DNA of 15,238 nucleotides, taken from assembly GCA_017557265.1 (NCBI GenBank), contig JAFZAM010000130.1, positions 1 through 15,238 on the forward strand, given 5' to 3'. The notes beneath the pieces are model-generated. The model was not told where the DNA came from and ran no database searches. It saw only the letters and a list, made by a program, of their open reading frames with translations. This DNA is from Oscillospiraceae bacterium. Lineage in GTDB: Bacteria; Bacillota; Clostridia; Oscillospirales; Oscillospiraceae. The translations under genes and the position numbers were made by a program. Shown here one piece after another: positions 7,592-14,594 of the stretch (its first letter is position 1; each line of letters starts with the position of its first letter).

Positions 7592-7643
7592 TCTTCTTTG
7601 CTGACGGCAGGCGCGCATATACGAAGGACGGGAGGAACTAGAC

Positions 7644-8774
7644 ATGAAATACCGCAAGATGGGTAAGCTGGGGATAGAGGCCTCGGCGTTCGGACTCGGA
7701 TGCATGCGCTTCAACGGAGAGGCCTCCGGCGACAGCACGATAGACGAGCAGAAGGCCGTTTCGCTCATCCGCAGGGCGATAGACGGCGGCGTCAACTACA
7801 TAGACACTGCGTACGTTTACCTCGGCAAGACGTCCGAGATCGTGCTCGGAAAGGCTCTGCAGGACGGATACAGGGACAAGGTCACCATCGCGACCAAGAT
7901 GCCGGCCGAGGCTGTCAAGGACCGAGAGAGCATGGAGAAACTGCTTGAGGAGGAGCTCGGCAAGCTTCAGACGGACCACATCGATTTTTACCTCATGCAC
8001 GGCATAAACAAGCAAAAATGGGAGCGCTTCAAGGAGATAGGCGCGCCACAGTTCTTCGACGACATGAAGAAGGCGGGGAAGATACGCTATAAGTGCTTCT
8101 CTTTCCACGGACCTTACGACGAATTCGAGTACATACTCAACGACTGGGACTGGGACATGGTCCAGATCCAGTATAACTTCATGGATATTGAAAATCAGGC
8201 CGGGACGAAGGGTCTTGAACTCGCCGGGAGCAAGAACATACCCGTCGTCATCATGGAGGGCCTGATGGGCGGTAATCTCGCAAAGGCGCCCGATAACGTT
8301 CAGGCTCTTTACGACGCCTTCCCGGTCAAGCGCTCAGCGGTCGAGTGGGCGTTCCGCTGGCTCTGCGACCATCCAGAGGTGTCCGTCGTGCTCTCCGGCT
8401 GCAACGAGCCGGAGCAGATAGACGAGAACCTTCGTATCTTTGACAGCGTCGAGGCCGGCATCATGGACGAAGCAGAGAAGAAGCTCATTGACGACGTCCG
8501 CGCCGCCTATAAGAGCAGGACGCGCGTCGGCTGTACCGGATGCCGTTACTGCATGCCCTGTCCGAACGGAGTCGAGATACCCGGTATATTTTCCGCATGG
8601 AACAATGTTTCGCTCTATGGTATCGATCCCAACAAAGACTTCGGCTTCCGCATGCTCAAGCAGAGGGGCGGCGGCGCGGACAAGTGCGTCGAATGCGGCG
8701 CGTGCGAGGCTGCCTGCCCGCAGCATCTTAGCATCATAGACGAGCTCAAGGCCGCGTGGAAGGAACTCGGCTGA
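7644..8774 (+). CDS. Aldo/keto reductase with C-terminal double [4Fe-4S] ferredoxin-like tail (second copy)
   Basis: This 376-residue cytoplasmic protein starts at ATG 7644, with GGGAGG at about 7630-7635. The AKR barrel (1-285) shows FGLGCMRFNG (16-25), NYIDTAYVYLG (51-61), D54, Y59, K85 and H119 as the expected tetrad, and VVLSGCNEPEQ near 248-258. The tail has C297-C300-C303-C306 followed by PNG, and C348-C351-C354-C358 followed by PQ. The cysteines stand at the same positions as in the copy at 4672-5805, except that the last ligand of the first set is one residue closer (CX2CX2CX2C instead of CX2CX2CX3C). The two sequences otherwise differ clearly, so they are separate subfamily members rather than a fresh duplicate. 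A 40-base gap leads to the amidohydrolase, so the two are probably one transcript. The substrate is unknown. Confidence 0.88.
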   Translation: MKYRKMGKLGIEASAFGLGCMRFNGEASGDSTIDEQKAVSLIRRAIDGGVNYIDTAYVYLGKTSEIVLGKALQDGYRDKVTIATKMPAEAVKDRESMEKLLEEELGKLQTDHIDFYLMHGINKQKWERFKEIGAPQFFDDMKKAGKIRYKCFSFHGPYDEFEYILNDWDWDMVQIQYNFMDIENQAGTKGLELAGSKNIPVVIMEGLMGGNLAKAPDNVQALYDAFPVKRSAVEWAFRWLCDHPEVSVVLSGCNEPEQIDENLRIFDSVEAGIMDEAEKKLIDDVRAAYKSRTRVGCTGCRYCMPCPNGVEIPGIFSAWNNVSLYGIDPNKDFGFRMLKQRGGGADKCVECGACEAACPQHLSIIDELKAAWKELG

Positions 8775-8814
8775 ACTAATTGATCAAATCCCGGGAAAAG
8801 GAGCATGGATAAGC

Positions 8815-9957
8815 ATGATAATAAAGAACGGACTCATATTTGACGCCGTCAGCCGCGTACCGTATAAGGCCGATATCCGCGTCGAAAAATGCATAATAAA
8901 AGAGATAAAGGCCGGCCTCGCCAAAAAGAAAGGCGAGACCGTCTTCGACGCGGAGGGACTGCGCGTTTATCCCGGCTTCATTGACGCCCACTGTCATCTC
9001 GGGCTCGACGGCTGGGGCATAGGTTTCGAGGGCGCCGACTATAATGAGTCGGGCGACGTCTGCACTCCGCAGCTTCGCGCCGAGGACAGCTTTAATCCTC
9101 AGGACCCGACAGTGAAGCACGCGGCTAAGGCCGGCGTCACGACGGTAGCGACCGGGCAGGGGAGCGCGAACGCCATAGGCGGCACATGGATAGCCGTCAA
9201 GACGACGGGCGACTGCGTCGACGATATGATGATAAAAAACCCGATAGCGATGAAATGCGCTCTCGGCGAGAATCCCAAGCGCTGCTATAAGGACAAGGGC
9301 AACTGCGCCCGCATGTCGACCGCCTCCGTCATCCGCAATATGCTCTTCAGAGCGAAGGAATACCTCTTCAAGAAGGAAGCCGCGGGAGAAGACGTCTTCA
9401 GGAAGCCCGCGTTCGACTTTAAGTGCGAGGCCATGATCCCCGTGCTGAAAAAGGAGATACCGCTCAAGATACACGCCCATCAGGCGAACGATATTTTGAC
9501 CGCGATTCGTCTCGCGAAGGAGTTCGACGTTTTGCTCACCATCGAACACGTCACGGAGGGTCATCTCATCGCTGACAAGCTCGAAAACTGCCCGTATCCG
9601 CTCGCAGTCGGTCCCACGCTGACCCACGCGACCAAGTTCGAGCTGCAGAACAAGTCCTGGGTTACACCGGGCATACTCGCCGCGAAGGGCTGTCACGTCT
9701 CCATTATTACGGATTCGCCCGTCATCCCGCAGGAATACCTGCCGCTCTGCGCCGGACTCGCCGTCAAGGCGGGCATGGACCCGTTCGAAGCGCTCAAAGC
9801 CATAACAATAAATCCCGCCGAGCATATAGGCGTCGCGGACAGAGTAGGCTCCATCGAGGTCGGGAAAGACGCGGATATCGTCATAGCGGACGGCGACCCG
9901 ATGGTCAGCGACACCGCGATAAAAACCGTCTTCATAAACGGCAAAGTCGTTGATTAA
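8815..9957 (+). CDS. Metal-dependent amidohydrolase (imidazolonepropionase-like)
   Basis: This is 380 residues of the amidohydrolase superfamily, which hydrolyses amide or cyclic C-N bonds in a metal-dependent TIM barrel flanked by a small beta domain. It shows the expected order: beta domain start MIIKNGLIFD, GFIDAHCHLG with the HxH pair H59/H61, a middle histidine in KIHAHQAND (H220/H222), TIEHVTEGH (H245), ITDSP with the metal aspartate D300, and the closing GSIEVGKDADIVIADGDP...FINGK. The set resembles the uncharacterised imidazolonepropionase-like proteins more than dihydroorotase or urease. The specific substrate is unknown. AAGGAG lies 12 bases before ATG 8815, a long spacing. A nearer ATG at 8805 is out of frame and leads to a quick stop. 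The gene follows the second Fe-S reductase by 40 bases and is closed by the hairpin at 9975. No signal peptide is visible, so it acts in the cytoplasm. Confidence 0.85.
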   Translation: MIIKNGLIFDAVSRVPYKADIRVEKCIIKEIKAGLAKKKGETVFDAEGLRVYPGFIDAHCHLGLDGWGIGFEGADYNESGDVCTPQLRAEDSFNPQDPTVKHAAKAGVTTVATGQGSANAIGGTWIAVKTTGDCVDDMMIKNPIAMKCALGENPKRCYKDKGNCARMSTASVIRNMLFRAKEYLFKKEAAGEDVFRKPAFDFKCEAMIPVLKKEIPLKIHAHQANDILTAIRLAKEFDVLLTIEHVTEGHLIADKLENCPYPLAVGPTLTHATKFELQNKSWVTPGILAAKGCHVSIITDSPVIPQEYLPLCAGLAVKAGMDPFEALKAITINPAEHIGVADRVGSIEVGKDADIVIADGDPMVSDTAIKTVFINGKVVD

Positions 9958-9974
9958 ACGGAAAAGCCATAAAG

Positions 9975-10009
9975 AAAGAGCTGTGTGAAACTCTCACACA
10001 GCTCTTTTT
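9975..10009. terminator. Bidirectional terminator between convergent genes
   Basis: A perfect 14-pair stem (9975-9988 with 9994-10007) has a 5-base loop. Rightward it ends in five T (10005-10009). Leftward it is followed by a T-rich stretch on the minus strand (CTTTCTTTATGG across the stem base). It sits 17 bases after the amidohydrolase stop and 12 bases from the end of the aminotransferase gene. Confidence 0.88.
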
Positions 10010-10021
10010 GCGTTATGGGGG

Positions 10022-11305
10022 TTAATCCGCCTTGTCGAGCGACTCGAGCGCGGCTATCTTCTGACAGATGCAGAAGACGTTTATGCTTTGATAAAGCTGC
10101 TCGGTCGTTGGATAGCTCGGGGCGATGCGGATGTTCTTGTCCTCGGGGTCCTTTCCGTAGGGATAGACGCTCCCGGCGTTCGTCAGCTTGACGCCCGCTT
10201 CGGCGCAGAGCTGAACGCAGCGTTTGGCCGTGCCGGGGAGACCCTCGTAGCTGATGAAGTAGCCGCCGTTGGGATTGGTCCAGCTTCCGATGCCGAGGCC
10301 GCCTAGACCTCTTTCGAGGCCCGCGAGCGTGACGTCGAACTTCGGACGAAGATAATTCGCGTGCTTCTTCATGTGCTCCTTGAGCCCGTCAACGGTCTTG
10401 AAGAACTTGACATGGCGGAGCTGATTTATCTTGTCATAGCCTATGGTCTGTACGCCCATCTGGCCGAGCAGAAAGTCGATATTGCCCTTGCTTGCGGCGA
10501 AAACTGCGACGCCGGCGCCGGAGAACGTCACCTTGCTGGTGGAGAAGAACTCGTAGACCATATCCTCGGAGCCGTACTTTTTGCAGGCGTCGAATATGTT
10601 CGCGAGATAGTCGTCCTTTTCGCGGAAACCGTGGACGAAATAGGCGTTGTCCCAGAAGATGCGGAAGTCGTCAGCGGCAGGCTTAAGAGCTGCGAAGGCT
10701 TCGACCGTCTCGGGAGAGTACGTATAGCCCTGCGGATTGGAGTACTTGGGAACGCACCAGATTCCCTTAACGCTCGGATCGCTCTCGACGTACTTTCTGA
10801 CCATATCCATGTCCGGCCCGTCGGGAGTCATCGGTATAGTGATCATCTCCATACCGAATTCCTGCGTGATGCGGAAATGCCTGTCGTAGCCGGGCGACGG
10901 GCAGAGGAACTTGAGCGGCCCCTGCCGGCCCCAGGGCTTGCTGCCCTTGTAGACGCCGAGCACGACGGCCTTTATCATCGAGTCGTACATCAGCGCGAGC
11001 GAGCTCTGCCCGCCCATGATGATGTTCTCCATCTTCAGGCCGAGAAGCTCCGCAAAGAACTCCTTCGCCTCGTCCACGCCGGCCAGCTCGCCGTAATTGC
11101 GGACGTCCGTGCCCTTGCGGGTATAGATGAGGTCGTAGGGGTTCTGCGCGAGCATATCCATGCTGAGGTTGAGCTGCATGGCGTCGGGCTTGCCGCGCGT
11201 CATGTCGAGTTTATAGCCCTGCGCCTGCTCGCGTTTGTAGAGCTCCGTCTGCTTCTCGAGCTCGGCGGCCCGTTCCTTCGAAGTCATTTCCTTGTACTTT
11301 TTCAT
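10022..11305 (-). CDS. Aspartate aminotransferase-type PLP enzyme (PF12897 family)
   Basis: This is 427 residues from ATG 11305. The frame extends upstream to a TTG at 11368 and an ATG at 11314, but the start MKKYKEMTSKER matches how homologues of this family begin. No strong ribosome binding site picks between the starts. The family is fold-type I PLP aminotransferases of the aspartate aminotransferase group (PF12897), known to exchange amino groups between aspartate and 2-oxoglutarate. Visible markers are MTRGKPDAMQLNLS near 35-48, VPKYSNPQG with N190, FWDNAYFVH with D219 and Y222, and FFSTSKVTFSGAG with the PLP lysine K258. The length is normal for the family. It lies 81 bases downstream of the flavin oxidoreductase gene on the same strand, with a small palindrome between them. 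It is the last gene of the leftward operon, ending at the 9975-10009 hairpin. Confidence 0.87.
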   Translation of the reverse strand: MKKYKEMTSKERAAELEKQTELYKREQAQGYKLDMTRGKPDAMQLNLSMDMLAQNPYDLIYTRKGTDVRNYGELAGVDEAKEFFAELLGLKMENIIMGGQSSLALMYDSMIKAVVLGVYKGSKPWGRQGPLKFLCPSPGYDRHFRITQEFGMEMITIPMTPDGPDMDMVRKYVESDPSVKGIWCVPKYSNPQGYTYSPETVEAFAALKPAADDFRIFWDNAYFVHGFREKDDYLANIFDACKKYGSEDMVYEFFSTSKVTFSGAGVAVFAASKGNIDFLLGQMGVQTIGYDKINQLRHVKFFKTVDGLKEHMKKHANYLRPKFDVTLAGLERGLGGLGIGSWTNPNGGYFISYEGLPGTAKRCVQLCAEAGVKLTNAGSVYPYGKDPEDKNIRIAPSYPTTEQLYQSINVFCICQKIAALESLDKAD

Positions 11306-11330
11306 AGCGCACATCCAATTCTGCAGGATA

Positions 11331-11345
11331 TCCGGTCGTACCGGA
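11331..11345 (-). other. Small hairpin/palindrome in the gap before the aminotransferase
   Basis: TCCGGTCGTACCGGA is a 6-pair inverted repeat with a 3-base centre, 25 bases upstream of ATG 11305. It touches two more palindromes, GGATATCC (11326-11333) and CTGCAG (11321-11326). It could form an mRNA hairpin near the start site, or mean nothing. Confidence 0.4.
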
Positions 11346-11386
11346 AAACGGTTAGTACGTTTAATCAAACAGCTTGTGTAAAGCCT

Positions 11387-13342
11387 TTAATAACGGGTCC
11401 CTATTTCCATCGCGGCGTTGAACGCTAGACGGTTCGCCTCGGCGACGTTTGTCGCGGCGAGACAGTCGCCGACCTGATAGAAGAGGGGAGCGGCCTGCGC
11501 AAACGCGGCTGCCTCCTTCTGACGGGCCCGCATTCCCGCGGCGACGACGACGCGGTCGGCATGGAAGAACACTTCCGCGCCGGAACAGCTGCAGGTCACG
11601 CCCGTATCGTCTATCTTTACGGCTCTCGTCGAAGTATGCGTCTCGAGGCCGTTTCTCTTTATTTCGGCGAGCACGCCCATCTCGTGGACGGAATTATCGC
11701 CGCAGTTGAGCTTGTCGGCCATCTCGATGACGACAACGTCCTTGCCCATGTTCTTGAGGTATATGCCGAGCTCGAGCCCGACGAGACCGCCCCCGAGGAT
11801 GACTGTCCTGCCGCTGAGCTCATCCGGATGAGTGTAGGCATACTGAGCGAATATGACGTTATCGCCGTCGACGCCGGGGATCGGAGGCTTCACGGGATCG
11901 GAGCCTATCGCCGCGATAATGACGTCGGGCTTCATTTCCTCGGCCTGCTCGGGGGTAAGAGCGGTGTTCATAATGACCTTTATCCCGGCTTCGCCGACGC
12001 GGCGTATCTGATTTTCTATATACTCGTGAAGATGTATCTTGAAGGGCACTTTCTCCTCGCAGAGGAGGACCCCGCCGAGGCGGCCGGACTTTTCGACGAG
12101 CGTAACGTCGTGTCCGCGCTTCGAGGCAGTCAGAGCGGCCTGCATGCCGGCGATGCCTCCGCCGAGGACGAGCACCTTTTTCGGATACTCTACTTTGAGC
12201 GGCTCGGTCATGTATTCGTGCTCGCGGCCTATCTCGGGATTGATCGCGCAGCCGTACTGCCCGGTGCTCATGAGGTGCGAGAAGCAGTAACTGCAGCGCA
12301 GGCATTTGTCAACGTCGTAAGCGCGCCCGGTTCTGGCCTTTATAGGCAGATCGGGATCGGCGACGAGCCCGCGCGCGACGTTCACTATATCCGCCTTGCC
12401 GCTCGCGATGATCTCTTCCATGAGCTCGGGGTCCGACAGAGCGCCGACGGTGGAGACGAAGCTCTGCTTTATATGCGGCTTTATCGCGGCCGCGTACTTG
12501 ACGTTAACGCCGTCCGGCAGGAACATGCTCGGACACATGACGGTGAACGCCTCGTCGAACGTCGCATGGCCGACGGAGACGTGGATGATGTCTGGGTAGC
12601 CGTCAACGGACTTTGCTATCTCGATGCCGGTCTCGACGCCGTAACCGTCGTCAGTGCCCTCGCCGCCGGAGATACGGAGCTCGACGACGAGACCGGGGAC
12701 CTGCTTGTGTATGCCGTCGCAGATCTCGCGGACGATCCGCGCGCGGTTTTCGGCGCTGCTGCCCCATTTGTCCGTGCGCGTATTGAGAAACGGGTTCATG
12801 AACTCGTTTAAAAGCCAGCCGTGCCCGCCGTGGATCGTTACCATGCCGAAGCCGCAGCGTTTGGCCCATTTGGCGTGCTCGATATAAGCTTTTATCGTCG
12901 CCTCGATCTGCTCCTCGGACATGGGAAGGACGTGAATCCCGTCGAATACGCCCTCTACGGGTCCGTATATCTGATTGCCCGCGGCGGCGGACTGCTGAGA
13001 GTAGGCGCCGCTGTGCTGCAGCTCGACGGACGGGACCGCTCCGTGGCGGCTGATGGCGTTGGTGTAGTACCTGAACCAGGATATGCCGCGGGCGCTCCTG
13101 AGTTTAACGAGGTTGTCGCCCCAGTTGCGGCCGCAGACCGGATCGACGCAGCGCACTCCCATGCAGGCCGTCGCGGCGCCGCCTATGGCCTTGCGCTCGT
13201 AGTAGACCGTCACTTCGGGCATGGGAAGCTCATCGACGTCGAGATAGGACGAGCCCTGCGGCGAGGCGAAGATGCGGTTCCTGAAGACCGTGTTTCTTAT
13301 TATCAGAGGCTCGAACAGATGCGGGAATTGAAGAACGCTCAT
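11387..13342 (-). CDS. NADH:flavin oxidoreductase, Old Yellow Enzyme/FadH/BaiCD-type, with [4Fe-4S] and FAD/NAD domains
   Basis: This 651-residue protein starts at ATG 13342, with GGGAGTG 5 bases upstream. The N-terminal OYE/FMN barrel (about 5-340) shows FRNRIFASPQGS, VELQHSGAYS (106-115), IHGGHGWLLNEFMNP (170-184; the H171/H174 pair) and TRTDKWGSSAENRAR. The [4Fe-4S] ligands are C347-C350-C353 and C365 (CX2CX2CX11C). An FAD-binding GGGIAG is at 394-399 and an NAD(P)H-binding GGGLVG at 517-522. The C-terminus has YQVGDCLAA. This is the full architecture of 2,4-dienoyl-CoA reductase FadH and of bile-acid-pathway BaiCD/BaiH. Such enzymes move hydride from NAD(P)H through FAD and Fe-S to FMN to reduce activated C=C bonds. 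The substrate here cannot be read. It follows the GMP synthetase gene by 36 bases and precedes the aminotransferase, so it is the middle gene of the operon. Confidence 0.88.
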   Translation of the reverse strand: MSVLQFPHLFEPLIIRNTVFRNRIFASPQGSSYLDVDELPMPEVTVYYERKAIGGAATACMGVRCVDPVCGRNWGDNLVKLRSARGISWFRYYTNAISRHGAVPSVELQHSGAYSQQSAAAGNQIYGPVEGVFDGIHVLPMSEEQIEATIKAYIEHAKWAKRCGFGMVTIHGGHGWLLNEFMNPFLNTRTDKWGSSAENRARIVREICDGIHKQVPGLVVELRISGGEGTDDGYGVETGIEIAKSVDGYPDIIHVSVGHATFDEAFTVMCPSMFLPDGVNVKYAAAIKPHIKQSFVSTVGALSDPELMEEIIASGKADIVNVARGLVADPDLPIKARTGRAYDVDKCLRCSYCFSHLMSTGQYGCAINPEIGREHEYMTEPLKVEYPKKVLVLGGGIAGMQAALTASKRGHDVTLVEKSGRLGGVLLCEEKVPFKIHLHEYIENQIRRVGEAGIKVIMNTALTPEQAEEMKPDVIIAAIGSDPVKPPIPGVDGDNVIFAQYAYTHPDELSGRTVILGGGLVGLELGIYLKNMGKDVVVIEMADKLNCGDNSVHEMGVLAEIKRNGLETHTSTRAVKIDDTGVTCSCSGAEVFFHADRVVVAAGMRARQKEAAAFAQAAPLFYQVGDCLAATNVAEANRLAFNAAMEIGTRY

Positions 13343-13378
13343 AACGACACTCCCGTATTAGTCTTTAATAGCGGTGGA

Positions 13379-14362
13379 TCACTCCCACTCGATGGTGCCG
13401 ACGGGCTTCGGAGTGAGGTCGTAGAGGCAGCGGTTGACGCCTTTGACCTCGTGGGTGATGCGGTCGGCTATATGGTTAAGGAGGGCGTAGGGTATCTCCT
13501 CGATGGTCGCGGAGGTCGCGTCTATCGAGTTCACGGCACGGATGACGACGGGCCAGTCGAAGCAGCGGAGGCCGTCGCGGATGCCGGTGGATTTGAAGTC
13601 GGGAATGATGGTGAAGTACTGCCAAACCTTGCCCTCGAGCCCGTTCTTGGCAAACTCCTCGCGGAGGATGGCGTCCGACTCGCGGACAGCCTCAAGGCGG
13701 TCGCGGGTTATCGCGCCAACGCAGCGCACGCCGAGGCCGGGGCCGGGGAAGGGCTGGCGGTAGACCATGCCGTCGGGAAGGCCTAGCGCTTTTCCGACGC
13801 AGCGGACCTCGTCCTTATAGAGAAACTTGACCGGCTCGACGAGCTCGAAATCGAGGCTCTCGGGAAGACCGCCGACGTTGTGATGAGCCTTTACGCCGAC
13901 GTCGGATTCGAGTATATCGGGATATATCGTCCCCTGTGCGAGAAATTCGATGCCGTCGAGCTTGGAGGCTTCCTCGGCAAAAACGTCGATAAACTCCTTG
14001 CCGATGATCTTGCGCTTCGTCTCAGGATCGGATACGCCCGCGAGCTTGTCGAGGAAGCGGTCCACGGCGTCGACGTAGATGAGGTTGGCGTCCATCTGCT
14101 TTCTGAAGACCTCTATGACCTGCTCGGGCTCACCCTTGCGCAGAAGACCGTGATTGACGTGTACGCAGACGAGCTGCTTTCCGACTGCACTGATGAGCAG
14201 AGCTGCGACGACGGAGCTGTCTACGCCTCCGGACAGAGCCAGAAGGACTTTTTTGTCGCCGATCTGCGCTCTCAGAGCGTCGATCTGCTCATCAATAAAG
14301 GCTTTCGCAAGTGCGGGGGTGTTGATCCTCTCCATGCTTTCGGGACGAACGTTACCGGACAT
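13379..14362 (-). CDS. guaA: GMP synthetase, ATP-pyrophosphatase plus dimerisation part only (no glutaminase domain)
   Basis: GuaA converts XMP to GMP using ATP and an amino group, the last step of GMP synthesis. This 327-residue protein starts at ATG 14362 behind an excellent AGGAGGT site 6 bases upstream. The reading frame extends further, to 14449, but without a start signal. The PP-loop LSGGVDSS is at 43-50, followed by HVNHGLLRKGE (68-78), AQGTIYPDILES (142-153), YRQPFPGPGLGVR (201-213), and the C-terminal KPVGTIEWE, which closes the dimerisation domain. Usual bacterial GuaA is about 510-530 residues because of an N-terminal class I glutaminase domain. Here only about 37 residues precede the ATPase domain, as in archaeal split enzymes (GuaAb). 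Either a separate glutaminase subunit is encoded elsewhere or free ammonia is used. It is the first gene of the leftward operon, 36 bases before the flavin oxidoreductase. The symbol is used in the broad sense. Confidence 0.9.
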   Translation of the reverse strand: MSGNVRPESMERINTPALAKAFIDEQIDALRAQIGDKKVLLALSGGVDSSVVAALLISAVGKQLVCVHVNHGLLRKGEPEQVIEVFRKQMDANLIYVDAVDRFLDKLAGVSDPETKRKIIGKEFIDVFAEEASKLDGIEFLAQGTIYPDILESDVGVKAHHNVGGLPESLDFELVEPVKFLYKDEVRCVGKALGLPDGMVYRQPFPGPGLGVRCVGAITRDRLEAVRESDAILREEFAKNGLEGKVWQYFTIIPDFKSTGIRDGLRCFDWPVVIRAVNSIDATSATIEEIPYALLNHIADRITHEVKGVNRCLYDLTPKPVGTIEWE

Positions 14363-14368
14363 AAAGCT

Positions 14369-14375
14369 ACCTCCT
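14369..14375 (-). promoter_or_regulatory. Ribosome binding site fixing the short start of the GMP synthetase
   Basis: The minus strand reads AGGAGGT, 6 bases before the ATG at 14362. This supports a genuinely short protein rather than the remnant of a longer one. Confidence 0.87.
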
Positions 14376-14399
14376 AAAGAACGATAGAAGAATTTAATG

Positions 14400-14467
14400 A
14401 CGTTTATTCTGATGCGGAGCCTGATTTGCAAGAAATAACATGATCTCAATTCATATTAACGTTTATT
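14400..14467. repeat. Short direct repeats in the intergenic region
   Basis: ACGTTTATT occurs at 14400-14408 and 14459-14467. TGCAAGAA occurs at 14427-14434 and again at 14489-14496. The offsets are 59 and 62 bases, so the two copies keep nearly the same order and spacing. Their function is unknown and, in AT-rich DNA, chance is possible. Confidence 0.4.
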
Positions 14468-14565
14468 TTAACAAAAAACTTCTTGTTATGCAAGAAGTGA
14501 ATTTGCAAAATTCAAATATCTTATGCGGTCTCGGCCTCAAATGTTGTCATTTTAATATGAGATCA
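14441..14565 (-). promoter_or_regulatory. Inverted-repeat leader or operator region upstream of the GMP synthetase
   Basis: The intergenic stretch 14363-14594 is AT-rich, unlike the genes around it. TTAATATGAGATCA at 14552-14565 is complementary to TGATCTC...ATATTAA at 14441-14459, which carries a 4-base insertion (14448-14451). A leftward RNA could form a 14-pair helix with a bulge that encloses about 92 bases, including the hairpin at 14478-14498. No known purine, PRPP or ppGpp riboswitch core was recognised. The same repeat could be a DNA operator between the divergent genes. A possible leftward promoter inside it is TTGCAT-17-TAAAAT (14493 to 14465). If used, that would leave the upstream arm outside the transcript. 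Confidence 0.45.
14473..14498 (-). terminator. Weak hairpin plus U-run in the leftward leader (possible attenuator)
   Basis: On the minus strand ACTTCTTG, loop CATAA and CAAGAAGT form an 8-pair stem (14498-14491 with 14485-14478) followed by a run of T ending at 14473. Only three pairs are G-C, so the stem is weak. The segment TTCTTGCA occurs again downstream (14434 to 14427 on the minus strand) and could compete for the CAAGAA arm. Confidence 0.4.
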
Positions 14566-14594
14566 AATGCATAGAATACGCTTGAGGTGGGACG

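Noticed and set aside
7575..7620. Imperfect hairpin in the leader of the second aldo/keto reductase
   Set aside because: Only about seven pairs with a bulge can form, and there is no U-run and no alternative pairing partner. Not convincing as a regulatory RNA.
8776..9825. 349-codon minus-strand frame opposite the amidohydrolase
   Set aside because: The plus strand carries all amidohydrolase metal ligands in order, so the opposite frame is a composition artefact.
10361..11428. 355-codon plus-strand frame opposite the aminotransferase
   Set aside because: It is antisense to a gene with a clear PLP lysine and family motifs, with no ribosome binding site or recognisable domain.
11561..12811. 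416-codon plus-strand frame opposite the flavin oxidoreductase
   Set aside because: It is a shadow frame produced by high GC. The opposite strand carries clear OYE, Fe-S, FAD and NAD motifs throughout.
14363..14449. N-terminal extension of the GMP synthetase to 14449
   Set aside because: The extension is AT-rich, without homology to a glutaminase domain, and the strong AGGAGGT site sits directly before ATG 14362.
14363..14594. Known purine riboswitch upstream of guaA
   Set aside because: No purine-riboswitch junction or loop sequences, nor a recognisable PRPP/ppGpp aptamer core, could be found by eye on either strand.
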